Source: Lysinibacillus_B sp031181585 (lineage in GTDB: Bacteria > Bacillota > Bacilli > Bacillales_A > Planococcaceae). From it: DNA of 64,000 nucleotides. This document shows, piece after piece, positions 52,764-62,046 of the stretch (position 1 is the stretch's first letter; each line of letters starts with the position of its first letter). Where the stretch lies: the NCBI RefSeq assembly GCF_047301505.1, contig NZ_CP154840.1, positions 3,596,001 through 3,660,000 of the forward strand, read 5' to 3'. The notes below the pieces were generated by a model that worked only from the letters and a program-made list of their open reading frames with translations, did not search any database and had not been told where the DNA came from. The position numbers and the translations under genes are program-made.

Positions 52764-53517
52764 TTGCGCCCGCCTCCAATAATTTTAAATAAGAATCTAC
52801 CTGCAGGCTCGCTCCACCTACAAGAGCACCGTCAATATGCTCCTTCGAAAGAAGCTCGACAATGTTCTCAGGCTTCACGGAGCCGCCGTATTGAATGCGA
52901 ATTGCTTCTGCTGTCTCTGCACCATGAAGCTCCTGTACTACCCCGCGGATGGCACCGCATACTTGGTTGGCATCGTCAGCAGTTGCTGTTTTGCCTGTCC
53001 CGATTGCCCAGATTGGCTCATAGGCAAGGACCATATGTGCCACTTCCTCTGCTGTAAAGCCTTCAAGCGCCGCACGAATTTGGCCTGATACTTTTGCTTC
53101 AGTATTGCCAGCCTCGCGCTCCTCTAATGTTTCCCCGCAGCAGATAATCGGCACGATTCCATGAGCGAGTGCCGCTTTTACCTTTTTATTAACCGCTTCA
53201 TCTGTTTCATTGAACATTTCACGGCGTTCTGAGTGCCCTAAAATGACATAATCCACATGGATGGAAGCAAGCTGGGAAGGACTCACCTCGCCCGTGAATG
53301 CCCCTTCCTCTTCAAAGTGCATATTTTGAGCACCGATTGCTAAATCTGTTTCTGTAGCGATATCGACTAACGTCGGTAAATAGATGGCAGGTGCACAAAC
53401 GACCGCATCTACCTTTTCCTCTGAAGGAATGGCTTCTCGAACTGCTTCGACAAACTCAACTGCTTCATCAAATGATTTATACATTTTCCAGTTGCCTGCA
53501 ATAATTGGTTTACGCAT
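52756..53517 (-). CDS. tpiA: triosephosphate isomerase
   Basis: A 253-aa TIM barrel with complete active site: N-x-K in AGNWKMYKS (K12-type), H in ILGHSERRE and E in AYEPIWAIGTG; phosphate loop YGGSVKPEN. It interconverts DHAP and G3P. GGAGGG before ATG; 12 bp after pgk stop. Confidence 0.98.
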   Translation of the reverse strand: MRKPIIAGNWKMYKSFDEAVEFVEAVREAIPSEEKVDAVVCAPAIYLPTLVDIATETDLAIGAQNMHFEEEGAFTGEVSPSQLASIHVDYVILGHSERREMFNETDEAVNKKVKAALAHGIVPIICCGETLEEREAGNTEAKVSGQIRAALEGFTAEEVAHMVLAYEPIWAIGTGKTATADDANQVCGAIRGVVQELHGAETAEAIRIQYGGSVKPENIVELLSKEHIDGALVGGASLQVDSYLKLLEAGANA

Positions 53518-53529
53518 AAAATCCCTCCG

Positions 53530-54717
53530 TTACTTGTCGTTTAATGCTACGATACCTGGAAGCTCTTTGCCTTCCATCAGCTCTAGTGAAGCACCGCCGC
53601 CTGTGGACACATGATCCATCTTATCGGCCACTCCGAACTTTTCAACAGCTGCAGCAGAATCACCGCCGCCGATGACTGTATAGCCGTCTGTTTCCGCCAT
53701 TGCTTCCGCTACTGTTTTCGTACCATTCGCAAACTTATCCATTTCAAACACGCCCATTGGACCGTTCCAAATAATAAGCTTTGAATTTTTAATAATCTCT
53801 GCATAGTTAGCAGCTGTTTTCGGGCCGATATCAAGCCCCATCCAGTCAGCTGGAATCGCATCGATTTCAACTGTCTGTGTTTCTGCATCTTTTGAAAATT
53901 CGTTTGCTACTACCGCGTCGATCGGCATATGCAGCTCAACGCCCTTTTCTTTTGCTTTTTCAATAAACGATTTTGCAAGATCGATTTTATCTTCCTCTAA
54001 TAAAGATTTGCCGATATCGTAACCTTGCGCTTTGGTAAATGTATATGAAAGTCCGCCGCCGATAATCAGATGGTCCACTTTATCAAGCAGGTTTTCGATG
54101 ACGCCGATTTTATCTTTTACTTTTGCCCCGCCGATAATCGCAGTGAATGGACGCTCCGGCTCAGACAACGCTTTACCCAGGACATCCAGCTCCTTTTGCA
54201 TTAAGTAGCCTGATACTGCTGCCTCAACGTGCTTGGCAATTCCTTCAGTAGAAGCATGTGCACGGTGGGCCGCTCCGAAGGCATCATTGACATAAACATC
54301 TGCCAATCCGGCGAATGCCTTTGCCAGCTCTTCGTCGTTCTTTTCTTCCCCTTTATGGAAACGAACGTTTTCCAGAAGGACGATGTCTCCTTCCTGCATT
54401 TCGGCCACTGCTGCTTCTACCGCTTCCCCGATTGACTCATCCAGCTTCTTTACCGGCTTGCCCATTAGTTCAGACAGACGCTCACCAACAGCCGTCAGAC
54501 GCATATCCTCATTCACTTCGCCTTTCGGACGGCCAAGGTGCGAAGCTAGAATCACCTTCGCTCCCCCGTCTGCCAAAGCTTCGATTGTCGGGATCGCTGC
54601 ACGAATGCGCGTTTCATCCGTAATCTGGCCATCCGCCATCGGTACATTAAAATCAACACGTACAAATACGCGCTTTCCTTTTACATTTACATCATCCATC
54701 GTCTTCTTTAAAAACAT
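53530..54717 (-). CDS. pgk: phosphoglycerate kinase
   Basis: A 395-aa two-domain kinase: RVDFNVPMADGQITDETRI (substrate), ILASHLGRPKGE, nucleotide-domain GGAKVKDKIGV, GPMGVFEMDKFANGT and the hinge-end VIGGGDSAAAVEKFG with STGGGASLELMEG. It makes ATP from 1,3-bisphosphoglycerate. AGGAGGG before ATG. Separated from gap by 326 bp with a terminator-like hairpin, so it probably has its own promoter as well. Confidence 0.98.
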   Translation of the reverse strand: MFLKKTMDDVNVKGKRVFVRVDFNVPMADGQITDETRIRAAIPTIEALADGGAKVILASHLGRPKGEVNEDMRLTAVGERLSELMGKPVKKLDESIGEAVEAAVAEMQEGDIVLLENVRFHKGEEKNDEELAKAFAGLADVYVNDAFGAAHRAHASTEGIAKHVEAAVSGYLMQKELDVLGKALSEPERPFTAIIGGAKVKDKIGVIENLLDKVDHLIIGGGLSYTFTKAQGYDIGKSLLEEDKIDLAKSFIEKAKEKGVELHMPIDAVVANEFSKDAETQTVEIDAIPADWMGLDIGPKTAANYAEIIKNSKLIIWNGPMGVFEMDKFANGTKTVAEAMAETDGYTVIGGGDSAAAVEKFGVADKMDHVSTGGGASLELMEGKELPGIVALNDK

Positions 54718-55043
54718 GAAGAAAACCCTCCTTCAATTTTAAAAACAGGCGTTGCCCTTTTATATAGTAGACTTCCTTTTAAATAGTAACAAAAGTCAAT
54801 ATGTAATGTCTCTTGTAAGCACAGGGCGTCTCCCCCATTTTTACAAGAATGAACTAGATCGCCTTTTAAAAAAGGACGAGCCGGTAAACCCGCTCGCCCT
54901 TTTACCTTTATACATTATAATTGTTCAACTACTTAAAGGCTATACTTTTCCATTACATTTTATCGTATTGTGACACACTTTTTCGTTAAAATCCCAAAAG
55001 TATGACACATTTATCTGACGAGCGGTTTTGCTGCATGCCAGGC
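54718..55043 (-). promoter_or_regulatory. gap-pgk intergenic region with attenuator-like hairpin
   Basis: A stem GGGCGAGC/GCTCGTCC with T run lies at 54868-54904 (minus). It would cut most transcription from cggR-gap before pgk, giving high gap and moderate downstream expression unless an internal promoter acts. No other gene seen. Confidence 0.6.
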
Positions 55044-56054
55044 TTATTTAAGCCCGCGTTCCACTAGATATAATGCTAGGTCCATTAAGCGTGTTGAGTA
55101 ACCAATTTCATTGTCATACCATGCGACAATTTTCGCCATGCGGTTTTCCATTACCATCGTAGATAATCCATCGACTGTAGAAGAAGCATGGTTGCCATTA
55201 TAATCGATTGAAACAAGCGGTAATTCGTTATACCCTAAAATGCCTTTTAATTCACCTTCTGATGCTTCTTTTAATGCAGCATTGATGGAATCCACCGTTA
55301 CATCTGCCTCCAGCTCTACAACTAGGTCAATACAAGATACGTTCGGTGTAGGGACACGCATAGAGAAGCCGTCTAATTTCCCTTTTAGTCGCGGCAATAC
55401 TTTTGAAACCGCTACTGCAGCACCAGTTGTTGTCGGAATCATTGATACTGCCCCAGCACGTGCACGACGCGGGTCGGAGTGAGGGAAATCAAGGATACGC
55501 TGGTCATTCGTATAAGAGTGAATCGTTGTCATCATCCCGCGCTTAATACCGAATTTTTCGTCCAGTATTTTGGCAACAGGTGCTAAACAGTTCGTTGTAC
55601 AAGATGCATTGGAAATAACATTCATTGTATCTGGATCATATTCTTCTTCATTTACACCCATAACGAATGTTGGCATATCGCCTTTTGCTGGAGCAGAAAG
55701 AATCGCTTTCTTCGCGCCTGCCTCAACATGCTTAGATACCTCTTCCATCGAACGGAATCTACCTGTACATTCCAGCACGACATCTACACCAAGTTCTCCC
55801 CATGGCAAGTTTAATGGGTCTTTTTCAGAGAAGACACGGATTCGATTTCCGTTCACGATGAACGCATCTTCTTCTGCCGATACTTCAGCTTCGTATATGC
55901 CGTGCACCGAGTCATATTTCAATAAGTGTGCCAGTTGTCCTGCATCAGTCAAGTCATTGACTGCCACTACTTCAAATTCGTCATGCTTTAATGCTTCGCG
56001 AAATACTAATCGACCGATACGACCGAATCCATTGATTGCTAATTTTAATGCCAT
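55044..56054 (-). CDS. gap: glyceraldehyde-3-phosphate dehydrogenase (glycolytic, type I)
   Basis: A 336-aa NAD-dependent enzyme: Rossmann INGFGRIGRLVFRE, catalytic Cys in SNASCTTNCLAP, His in TTIHSYTNDQ, and AWYDNEIGYS. NDL in VVAVNDLTD and the link with cggR point to the glycolytic (GapA-type) enzyme rather than gluconeogenic GapB. GGAGGAG before ATG; directly downstream of cggR. Confidence 0.97.
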   Translation of the reverse strand: MALKLAINGFGRIGRLVFREALKHDEFEVVAVNDLTDAGQLAHLLKYDSVHGIYEAEVSAEEDAFIVNGNRIRVFSEKDPLNLPWGELGVDVVLECTGRFRSMEEVSKHVEAGAKKAILSAPAKGDMPTFVMGVNEEEYDPDTMNVISNASCTTNCLAPVAKILDEKFGIKRGMMTTIHSYTNDQRILDFPHSDPRRARAGAVSMIPTTTGAAVAVSKVLPRLKGKLDGFSMRVPTPNVSCIDLVVELEADVTVDSINAALKEASEGELKGILGYNELPLVSIDYNGNHASSTVDGLSTMVMENRMAKIVAWYDNEIGYSTRLMDLALYLVERGLK

Positions 56055-56102
56055 GTTAACTCCTCCAAGTTGGTTATTTTATAAAAGTAGCGCTGGGGCT
56101 AT

Positions 56103-57122
56103 TTATAACATTTCGTTTGCGGCTGCTTCATCCGTGATGAAGATTGTCTGCCTTGCCGCATTTTTAAAGTACGCTTCAATTGCCTTTGCCTTTTCCTCTC
56201 CGCCGGCAATTGCCAGGACGTAGCGGCTCTGTTTCACATGCTCGGGCTGAATGCAAATCGTGCGGATTTGATGAACAATGTGACCCTCGGCATCAAAATA
56301 ATAGCCAAAAGCCTCACCAACAGCCCCTTTCTCTGTTAGAAGCGCTTTATCTGCTTCACTGCTGCCGCGTTTTTCCGCCATCTCGTCAGCAGTGCCAATA
56401 CCATGCAGCACGATATCGACTTCTTCATAAAGACGGATAATTTCCTGGACACTCGGCTCCGCTTTCATCGCAACATATGCCTGTTCACTTAAAAACTCGG
56501 GCATAAACAGCGTTTTATAGGAAGCATGGCAGGCCTTTGCAAATTGAGAAACAAGAATATTTGCCTGCAGGCTCATTTCTTCTCCAATTCCGCCCCGGGC
56601 TGCAATAAATTTTACAGACGGCATGGAATCGACAGGCTGAAGATAGGGAGCAATCGCTGCCACTGAACTTCCCCCGGTCACAGCTATCTTGCTGCCTTCC
56701 TGCACAAGCTTCACCAGCCATTTGCTCGCTTCTTTTCCTAACAGAATGCGGCTTGCTTCGCTTCGGAATGATCCGGGAATGATAATGACCCTCTCAATGC
56801 CAAACTTTTCAGCCAGCTGCTGTTCTTTTTGGGCAAGACCTGAAAGTTCATAGTACAACGGTTTTAATTGCTCAAGTACTTCATACCCAAGTTGAGTGCA
56901 AATCATACCTTTTTGACCGATTTCAATTAATTGTTGTTCATGTAACAATGTTGTTTCATTGCGTACTTCTCGCTCCGTCACATGCAGGAAATCCGCCAGC
57001 GTACGCCTTCCTAAAGGCCCTGCAGCATGGATCGCCTGTAAAATGCGGAAACGCTTTTTCAAGAGCACATCAATTTCTGGTATTAATTGGCGTCCTACTT
57101 TGTAGCAAGAGAAATCGCTCAT
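56103..57122 (-). CDS. cggR: central glycolytic genes regulator CggR (SorC/DeoR family)
   Basis: A 339-aa repressor: winged-helix N-terminus (about 25-75: KKRFRILQAIHAAGPLGRRT, LHVTEREVRNETTLLHEQQL) and SorC sugar-phosphate-binding domain (GSKIAVTGGSSVAAIAPYLQ, FIAARGGIG, DIVLHGIGTADEM). In B. subtilis it represses the gapA operon until fructose-1,6-bisphosphate binds. Its operator is matched at 57144-57179. AGGAGGT upstream of ATG. Confidence 0.95.
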   Translation of the reverse strand: MSDFSCYKVGRQLIPEIDVLLKKRFRILQAIHAAGPLGRRTLADFLHVTEREVRNETTLLHEQQLIEIGQKGMICTQLGYEVLEQLKPLYYELSGLAQKEQQLAEKFGIERVIIIPGSFRSEASRILLGKEASKWLVKLVQEGSKIAVTGGSSVAAIAPYLQPVDSMPSVKFIAARGGIGEEMSLQANILVSQFAKACHASYKTLFMPEFLSEQAYVAMKAEPSVQEIIRLYEEVDIVLHGIGTADEMAEKRGSSEADKALLTEKGAVGEAFGYYFDAEGHIVHQIRTICIQPEHVKQSRYVLAIAGGEEKAKAIEAYFKNAARQTIFITDEAAANEML

Positions 57123-57143
57123 ATGCCACCTCCTGTACAGTTG

Positions 57144-57179
57144 GTCAAAATTCGTCCCATATATTATTTTATTGTCCCA
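57144..57179 (-). promoter_or_regulatory. CggR operator
   Basis: Minus strand fits TGGGAC-N6-ATAA-N4-TGGGAC-N6-TGAC, i.e. the spacing of the B. subtilis CggR site (CGGGAC-N6-TGTC-N4-CGGGAC-N6-TGTC) with small changes, between the promoter and cggR start. Confidence 0.8.
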
Positions 57180-57211
57180 TTCAGGGTAAAAAAATTTATT
57201 TCCTTGTTTTC

Positions 57212-57240
57212 ATTATATCCTTCCTCGTTTTATTGTGCAA
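57212..57240 (-). promoter_or_regulatory. promoter of the cggR-gap operon
   Basis: Minus strand TTGCAC (57240-57235), 17-bp spacer, TATAAT (57217-57212); the operator lies just downstream, where bound CggR would block elongation. Confidence 0.8.
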
Positions 57241-57283
57241 TCCATTTCCTCCAGCTTTTCTTAAAAAAGGCAGGGCACTCGAT

Positions 57284-57520
57284 TTATTCATCGAGCGCCT
57301 CCATTAATGTTACGTAGTCCAACTGCCCATACTGAAGCATCTTTCCGTTTTCTTCAACTACCGGAATCATGAGCGTATATTTTTCATGCAATGTATCGTC
57401 CTCTTCAATATTTTTCACTTCGATATCAAAGGGCACGTCCTCCTGCACAAGCTTCAACGTAAGCAATCCCTCTTCACATAGCGGACAGTCGGGACGGGAA
57501 TAGAAGATTACCTTTTTCAA
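57284..57520 (-). CDS. glutaredoxin-like thioredoxin-fold protein
   Basis: A protein of about 78 aa with the DUF836/glutaredoxin-like pattern: strand VIFYSRPDC followed by CPLC active site, and YTLMIPVVEENGKML (cis-Pro). TTG at 57520 is preferred (AAGGAG 8 bp upstream); ATG at 57526 is too close. Thiol-disulfide exchange is inferred. It sits just upstream of the cggR promoter. Confidence 0.8.
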   Translation of the reverse strand: MKKVIFYSRPDCPLCEEGLLTLKLVQEDVPFDIEVKNIEEDDTLHEKYTLMIPVVEENGKMLQYGQLDYVTLMEALDE

Positions 57521-57591
57521 TGCCATCACTCCTTCTATTTCCATTATACAGATAATTACATCTACGGGTAATAAGGTCTCTGCTGAAGGAA

Positions 57592-58311
57592 TTAAAACTT
57601 TCGTCCAGCTCCGCCCCCAGCAGAACCTCCACCGCCGAAGCCGCCAAAACCGCCGCCGCCGAAGCCTCCTACATAATAGCGTCTTGGTCCGCGTCTGCCG
57701 CCGCCTCTACCGCCGCCGCCAAAGCCGCTGAAAATAAAGTAAAGAATGAGGATCAAAATGAGAAAGCCAATACTGAAGCCTCCACCGCCGTCTTCCGTAG
57801 GCAATGGTTCGCCGGTTGCCTCACCGCCCATCTCTTCATACAGGACGTTCATGATATTGGCAAATGCACTCGTATAATCACCCTGGTCTAAATACGGCTT
57901 CATATATGTCTCAATCATCCTGCCGATTTTCCCGTCCGGATAATCACCTTCCAGCCCTTGTCCAACCGATATCCAAACATCGTTTTCTCCCGGTCCTTGC
58001 TCAGTCGTTGCAAAAATGAGCATGCCGTTGTTTTGCTCTGCCTGCCCAATGCCCCATTCACGCATTACCTCCGTGCCAAATTCAAAGGGAGCAGCATCAC
58101 CGATTGTATCGATGGTCATGACGACCACCTCATTGGTTGTGCTGTTTTCAAGCTGCTGCAGCATTTGAACCATCTGCTGCTCCACTTGATCATCCATAAC
58201 ATTTCCGTAATCGTAAACATATGAGTTATATGCCGGCTTTTGGGGAATAGCAGCAAATGCAACTGTAGGTACTAACAGGATCAGACTAAAAATCAAACTA
58301 ATAATTCGGAT
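57592..58311 (-). CDS. TPM-domain membrane protein with Gly-rich tail, probable non-canonical start
   Basis: About 239 aa: signal peptide, TPM domain at about 25-160 (YDYGNVMDDQVEQQMVQMLQ, WGIGQAEQNNGMLIFATTEQ, PDGKIGRMIETYMKPYL), one transmembrane helix (FLILILILYFIFSG) and a Gly/Arg-rich tail ending SAGGGAGRKF. The frame to TTG 58296 gives a signal peptide without a basic residue. Starting at ATC 58311, with GGGAGG 8 bp upstream, adds MRIIS and restores one. It is next to LemA, a common TPM partner. Role in photosystem repair is plant-specific; here unknown. Confidence 0.75.
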   Translation of the reverse strand: MRIISLIFSLILLVPTVAFAAIPQKPAYNSYVYDYGNVMDDQVEQQMVQMLQQLENSTTNEVVVMTIDTIGDAAPFEFGTEVMREWGIGQAEQNNGMLIFATTEQGPGENDVWISVGQGLEGDYPDGKIGRMIETYMKPYLDQGDYTSAFANIMNVLYEEMGGEATGEPLPTEDGGGGFSIGFLILILILYFIFSGFGGGGRGGGRRGPRRYYVGGFGGGGFGGFGGGGSAGGGAGRKF

Positions 58312-58453
58312 GTTCCCCGCCTCCCTTGCAGCTTTTTAAAAGCCAATAAGCAGTTAATTGTGTAAAGGCTGCCGAGTCCTTCGTATGAATAAAGAAAAGC
58401 GGCAGCATACTATTACTGCATGACACCTAACGAATAAATAGGTGCGTGGAAGT

Positions 58454-59044
58454 TTATTCCTCCGTATCAAAATTTACTGATGGTGCCGTTTCAGCTCCAT
58501 TTGCTGCTTCAAAGTATTCCTTCGAGTCGAAACCAAACATACCGGCAATCAAATTGCCAGGAAAAGAACGAACATCACTATTAAAAGTCCGAACGACTTC
58601 ATTATAATCTTGACGGGCCACGGCCAATCGGTTTTCCGTTCCCGATAGTTCATCCATCAGCTGGGTAAACTGTACATCCGCCTTTAACTGAGGGTAATTT
58701 TCCACTACCACCAGAAGCCGGCTCAGTGCACTCGTCAAATCGTCATTTGCTTCCGCTGCTTCCTCTACTGTAGCAGCACCCCCGTACTGTGTGCGGGCAT
58801 CAGCAATTTGTGTAAATACTTCCTCTTCATGTGCAGCATATCCCTTTACTGTCTGCACAAGGTTAGGGATTAAATCAAACCTGCGCTGCAATTGGTTTTC
58901 TACCTGCGCCCAAGATGCCTCAACTTGTTCTTCTCCATTCACGAGGCTATTATACTTCGGCACAATGAGCACGAGTGCAATACCGATTATTACTACGATC
59001 GCTATGATGATCATCATGGCACTGCTTTTCTTGCCGTTCGCCAT
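58454..59044 (-). CDS. LemA family protein
   Basis: A 196-aa protein: N-terminal transmembrane helix (about 8-30), then a helical bundle with LemA signatures YNSLVNGEEQVEASWAQVEN, RRFDLIPNLVQTVKGYA, NYPQLKADVQF and YNEVVRTFNSDVRSFPGNL. Outer face of the membrane, function poorly known. Pairs with the TPM gene 143 bp downstream. GGAG before ATG. Confidence 0.92.
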   Translation of the reverse strand: MANGKKSSAMMIIIAIVVIIGIALVLIVPKYNSLVNGEEQVEASWAQVENQLQRRFDLIPNLVQTVKGYAAHEEEVFTQIADARTQYGGAATVEEAAEANDDLTSALSRLLVVVENYPQLKADVQFTQLMDELSGTENRLAVARQDYNEVVRTFNSDVRSFPGNLIAGMFGFDSKEYFEAANGAETAPSVNFDTEE

Positions 59045-59142
59045 TTGCCTTCTCCTCCTTTACCTTTAAAAATTTCTTATGAATAGCTCACACAAAAGGA
59101 ACCATAATAACATCGTACCCAAAAAGAATGGAGGATTATCAC

Positions 59143-59754
59143 ATGTTCACTCAACCATCTGATTCACAAGACAACGGACAAACAATGTCAATGAACCACG
59201 GCGCACACGAAATTCTGGATGTACATGAAGTATTAAGTGCCTCAATCGGCGCTTTAAACCAATGCGTACTTATGCGCGATCAAATTCAAGACCCTGAACT
59301 TCTTGCTATTGTAGACCGTCAGTACGCTTTCATGCTTGATGAATACAACATCACAATGGAAGCCTACAAAACAGGCCACGATCCAAAGCACCCGACAAAA
59401 ACATACAACATGCAAATGAGCAATGATGTAAAATACGGTTTAACTCCTAGCGAACCGAAAAAACCAATCCAATCTGCCAGCGAAGTCAATGATGCAATTT
59501 TATCTGGTGCCCTTCTTACGATGCATAAAACAGCAGCAGTAGGAAAAACACAAGCAGCTCTTGAATCTACAAACCCTGTTGTTCGTCGTGTATTACAGGA
59601 TTCTGTACCGAACTGTGTTGAAATGGCCTATGAAGTATCTCTTTACCAAAACAAGCGCGGTATTTACCAAGTGCCACAGTTTGCTCAAAACGATATGAAC
59701 ACGATGCTTAATATGTACGGCCAAGCTGAAAAAGCAAAAAATATGCCGAACTAA
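59143..59754 (+). CDS. CotF-family spore coat protein
   Basis: A 203-aa protein: the CotF domain covers residues about 20-90 (HEVLSASIGALNQCVLMRDQ, DPELLAIVDRQYAFMLDEYN) with a second helical half at about 115-190 (LTMHKTAAVGKTQAALES, NCVEMAYEVSLYQNKRGIYQ). Structural coat component; evidence that the organism sporulates. ATG at 59143 has GGAGG 8 bp upstream. Terminator at 59769. Confidence 0.85.
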   Translation: MFTQPSDSQDNGQTMSMNHGAHEILDVHEVLSASIGALNQCVLMRDQIQDPELLAIVDRQYAFMLDEYNITMEAYKTGHDPKHPTKTYNMQMSNDVKYGLTPSEPKKPIQSASEVNDAILSGALLTMHKTAAVGKTQAALESTNPVVRRVLQDSVPNCVEMAYEVSLYQNKRGIYQVPQFAQNDMNTMLNMYGQAEKAKNMPN

Positions 59755-59768
59755 TAAAAAACAAAAAA

Positions 59769-59798
59769 ATCCATTCAAGCAGCCCGTCTTGAATGGAT
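59769..59798. terminator. bidirectional terminator
   Basis: ATCCATTCAAG and CTTGAATGGAT (11-bp stem), A run left and T run right, between the coat gene and the converging ABC operon. Confidence 0.85.
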
Positions 59799-59806
59799 TT
59801 TTCTCT

Positions 59807-60529
59807 TTATAATACTTTTCCTAAAAAGGCTTTTGTACGTTCATTTTGAGGATTTCCGAAAACGTCGTCCGGATGGCCCTCTTCCACAATATAACCGCCG
59901 TCCATGAACAGTACACGGTCACCTACCTCACGTGCAAAGCCCATTTCATGGGTGACGACAATCATCGTCATTCCTTCTTTTGCAAGGTCCTTCATAACAT
60001 CCAGTACCTCATTAACCATTTCTGGATCAAGTGCAGAGGTTGGTTCATCAAACAGCATCACCTTTGGCTTCATCGCGAGCGCTCGTGCGATTGCCACACG
60101 CTGCTGCTGTCCACCGGAAAGCTGCTGCGGGAAATTATCCGCCTTTGCCCGCAATCCTACCTTATCGAGCAGCTCCAGCGCCAGCTTCTCGGCATCAGCT
60201 TTGTTCATTTTGCGGATTTGCATTGGTGCCATTGTAATATTATCTATTACCGTCATATGCGGGAACAAATTGAACTGCTGAAACACCATTCCCACCTCTG
60301 TACGGATATCATTAATATCCGTCTTTGGATCATTGATTTTGACGCCTTCAATATAGACTGCACCGTCCGTTACCTCTTCTAATAGGTTTAAACAGCGAAG
60401 AAACGTACTTTTCCCCGACCCGGATGGTCCGATGACACAGACAACTTCCGATTCATGAATTTCATAGTCAATGCCTTTTAACACTTCAAGCTTACCGAAA
60501 TATTTGTGTAGATTCTCTACTTTGATCAT
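59807..60529 (-). CDS. amino-acid ABC transporter ATPase (GlnQ-like)
   Basis: A 240-aa ATPase: Walker A GPSGSGKST, Q-loop NLFPHMT, LSGGQQQRVAIARAL, Walker B VMLFDEPTSALDP, VVTHEMGFAREV. Its ATG overlaps the permease stop. Very similar in motifs to the ATPase of the other ABC operon at 32766, so the window holds two related systems. Substrate not assignable. Confidence 0.95.
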   Translation of the reverse strand: MIKVENLHKYFGKLEVLKGIDYEIHESEVVCVIGPSGSGKSTFLRCLNLLEEVTDGAVYIEGVKINDPKTDINDIRTEVGMVFQQFNLFPHMTVIDNITMAPMQIRKMNKADAEKLALELLDKVGLRAKADNFPQQLSGGQQQRVAIARALAMKPKVMLFDEPTSALDPEMVNEVLDVMKDLAKEGMTMIVVTHEMGFAREVGDRVLFMDGGYIVEEGHPDDVFGNPQNERTKAFLGKVL

Positions 60530-61233
60530 GTCCCGGCACGCTCCTTTTTGCTCTTTCTCGGATTATAGTCAATGCTGAATCGATGTTCGATATATGAGAT
60601 AACCTTTGTCACGATAAATGTCATGATCAGGTATAGGAACGCTGCGAATAAGTACGGCTCCCACACCCGGTTATATGTACCTACGATCATCTTACTTGCA
60701 TAGAGAATATCCGTTGCTGCAATAACATTTACAAGCGATGAATCTTTTAAAAGTGTAATAAATTCATTGCCAAGCGGCGGTACCATGCGGCGAACCGCCT
60801 GCGGCAGGATGACTTTGCGCATTGCCTGTGAATGCGTCAGACCAAGTGAACGGGCCGCTTCCATCTGCCCTTTATCAATGGACTGGATTCCTGCACGGAA
60901 AATTTCCGCATTGTAGGCCGCACTATTCAGGATTAAAGCCGCTGCCCCTGAAATGAACCATCCATATGACTGTCCGAACAATGTTGGAATCAACGCTAAA
61001 TGGATAATGTAAATCTGGACAAGCATCGGTGTTCCACGGAAGACATCGACATAAATCTTAGCCGGCCAGTAAATGATTTTGTTTTTAGACGTCTGAGCCA
61101 ATCCAAGGAGTACCCCGAAGAATACCCCTCCAATATAGCCGACCAATGTAAGGGCTAATGTTACCCAAATACCGGTAATATAAAAATCACGGTAGTTCCA
61201 GATTATGTCCCAGCGAAAATCAAATAAGTCCAC
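60526..61233 (-). CDS. amino-acid ABC transporter permease
   Basis: About 235 aa with five or so helices and the EAA loop EAARSLGLTHSQAMRKVILP. GTG at 61233 is preferred because GGAGGTG lies 6 bp upstream; the TTG at 61248 overlaps that site. Couples to the ATPase by a 4-nt overlap. Confidence 0.92.
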   Translation of the reverse strand: MDLFDFRWDIIWNYRDFYITGIWVTLALTLVGYIGGVFFGVLLGLAQTSKNKIIYWPAKIYVDVFRGTPMLVQIYIIHLALIPTLFGQSYGWFISGAAALILNSAAYNAEIFRAGIQSIDKGQMEAARSLGLTHSQAMRKVILPQAVRRMVPPLGNEFITLLKDSSLVNVIAATDILYASKMIVGTYNRVWEPYLFAAFLYLIMTFIVTKVISYIEHRFSIDYNPRKSKKERAGT

Positions 61234-61254
61234 CTGAAACACCTCCAACCTCTA

Positions 61255-62046
61255 TTATTCTAATTCTTGCGTAACACCAGTATATTTCTCAACGATTTCA
61301 TTCAGCTTGCCATTTTCCTTAATCGCATCCAAGCCTTCATTCAGGATGTCCAGGACTTCTTTGTTGCCCTTTTTCACCATCAAGCCATAATACTCTTTAT
61401 CAAAAGCATCATCTTCAATAACCGTTAAACCTGAATCTGGATTATTTTTTAAGTACTCATAAACAACCGCATTGTCTCCGATTGCAGCAGCAGTCGAGTT
61501 ATTAATTACCTCAAGCAATGCTACAGGTAGATTTTCAAAGGCAGAAATATTCGTGCTTGTTTCACCAAATGCTTTTTTGGCTGCTTCATGACCAGTTGTA
61601 TTGATCTGCACCGATACTTTTTCCCCTTCTAGATCAGCTAATGATTTTACATCTGATCCTTCCTTCACAACGATGACTTGCGTCGCTTCATAATAAGGCT
61701 CCGTGAAATCATAAGTTTCCTTACGCTTATCGTTGATCGTAATACCCGAAGCACCTAATTGGATTTCATTATTCTGTACTTGGGAGAATAACGGGTCCCA
61801 CCCAACATTTTTCATTTCGATATCTACGCCAGTTTCTTCAGCAATGGCATCCAGGATTTCGCTGTCTATTCCTATGATCTTGCCGCTTTTGTCCATGTAT
61901 TCAAAAGGAGCAAATGTCGCCTCTGTACCGGCTACTAATTTTGTAATCTCGCCGTCTGAACCCGTAGAGTTGTCTGAACCACATGCTGCTAATAACATAG
62001 ATGCCGCCGCCAATGGGGCAATCACCTTAAGTAAGCTTTTCTTCAT
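61255..62046 (-). CDS. amino-acid ABC transporter substrate-binding lipoprotein
   Basis: A 263-aa SBP-bac-3 protein: signal with lipobox LLAAC, then EATFAPFEYMDKSGKIIGID, QVQNNEIQLGASGITI, YDFTEPYYEATQVIVV and GEKVSVQINTTG. First gene of a three-gene operon; GAGGAGG before ATG. Arginine, glutamine or cystine are typical ligands, not resolved by sequence. Confidence 0.94.
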   Translation of the reverse strand: MKKSLLKVIAPLAAASMLLAACGSDNSTGSDGEITKLVAGTEATFAPFEYMDKSGKIIGIDSEILDAIAEETGVDIEMKNVGWDPLFSQVQNNEIQLGASGITINDKRKETYDFTEPYYEATQVIVVKEGSDVKSLADLEGEKVSVQINTTGHEAAKKAFGETSTNISAFENLPVALLEVINNSTAAAIGDNAVVYEYLKNNPDSGLTVIEDDAFDKEYYGLMVKKGNKEVLDILNEGLDAIKENGKLNEIVEKYTGVTQELE

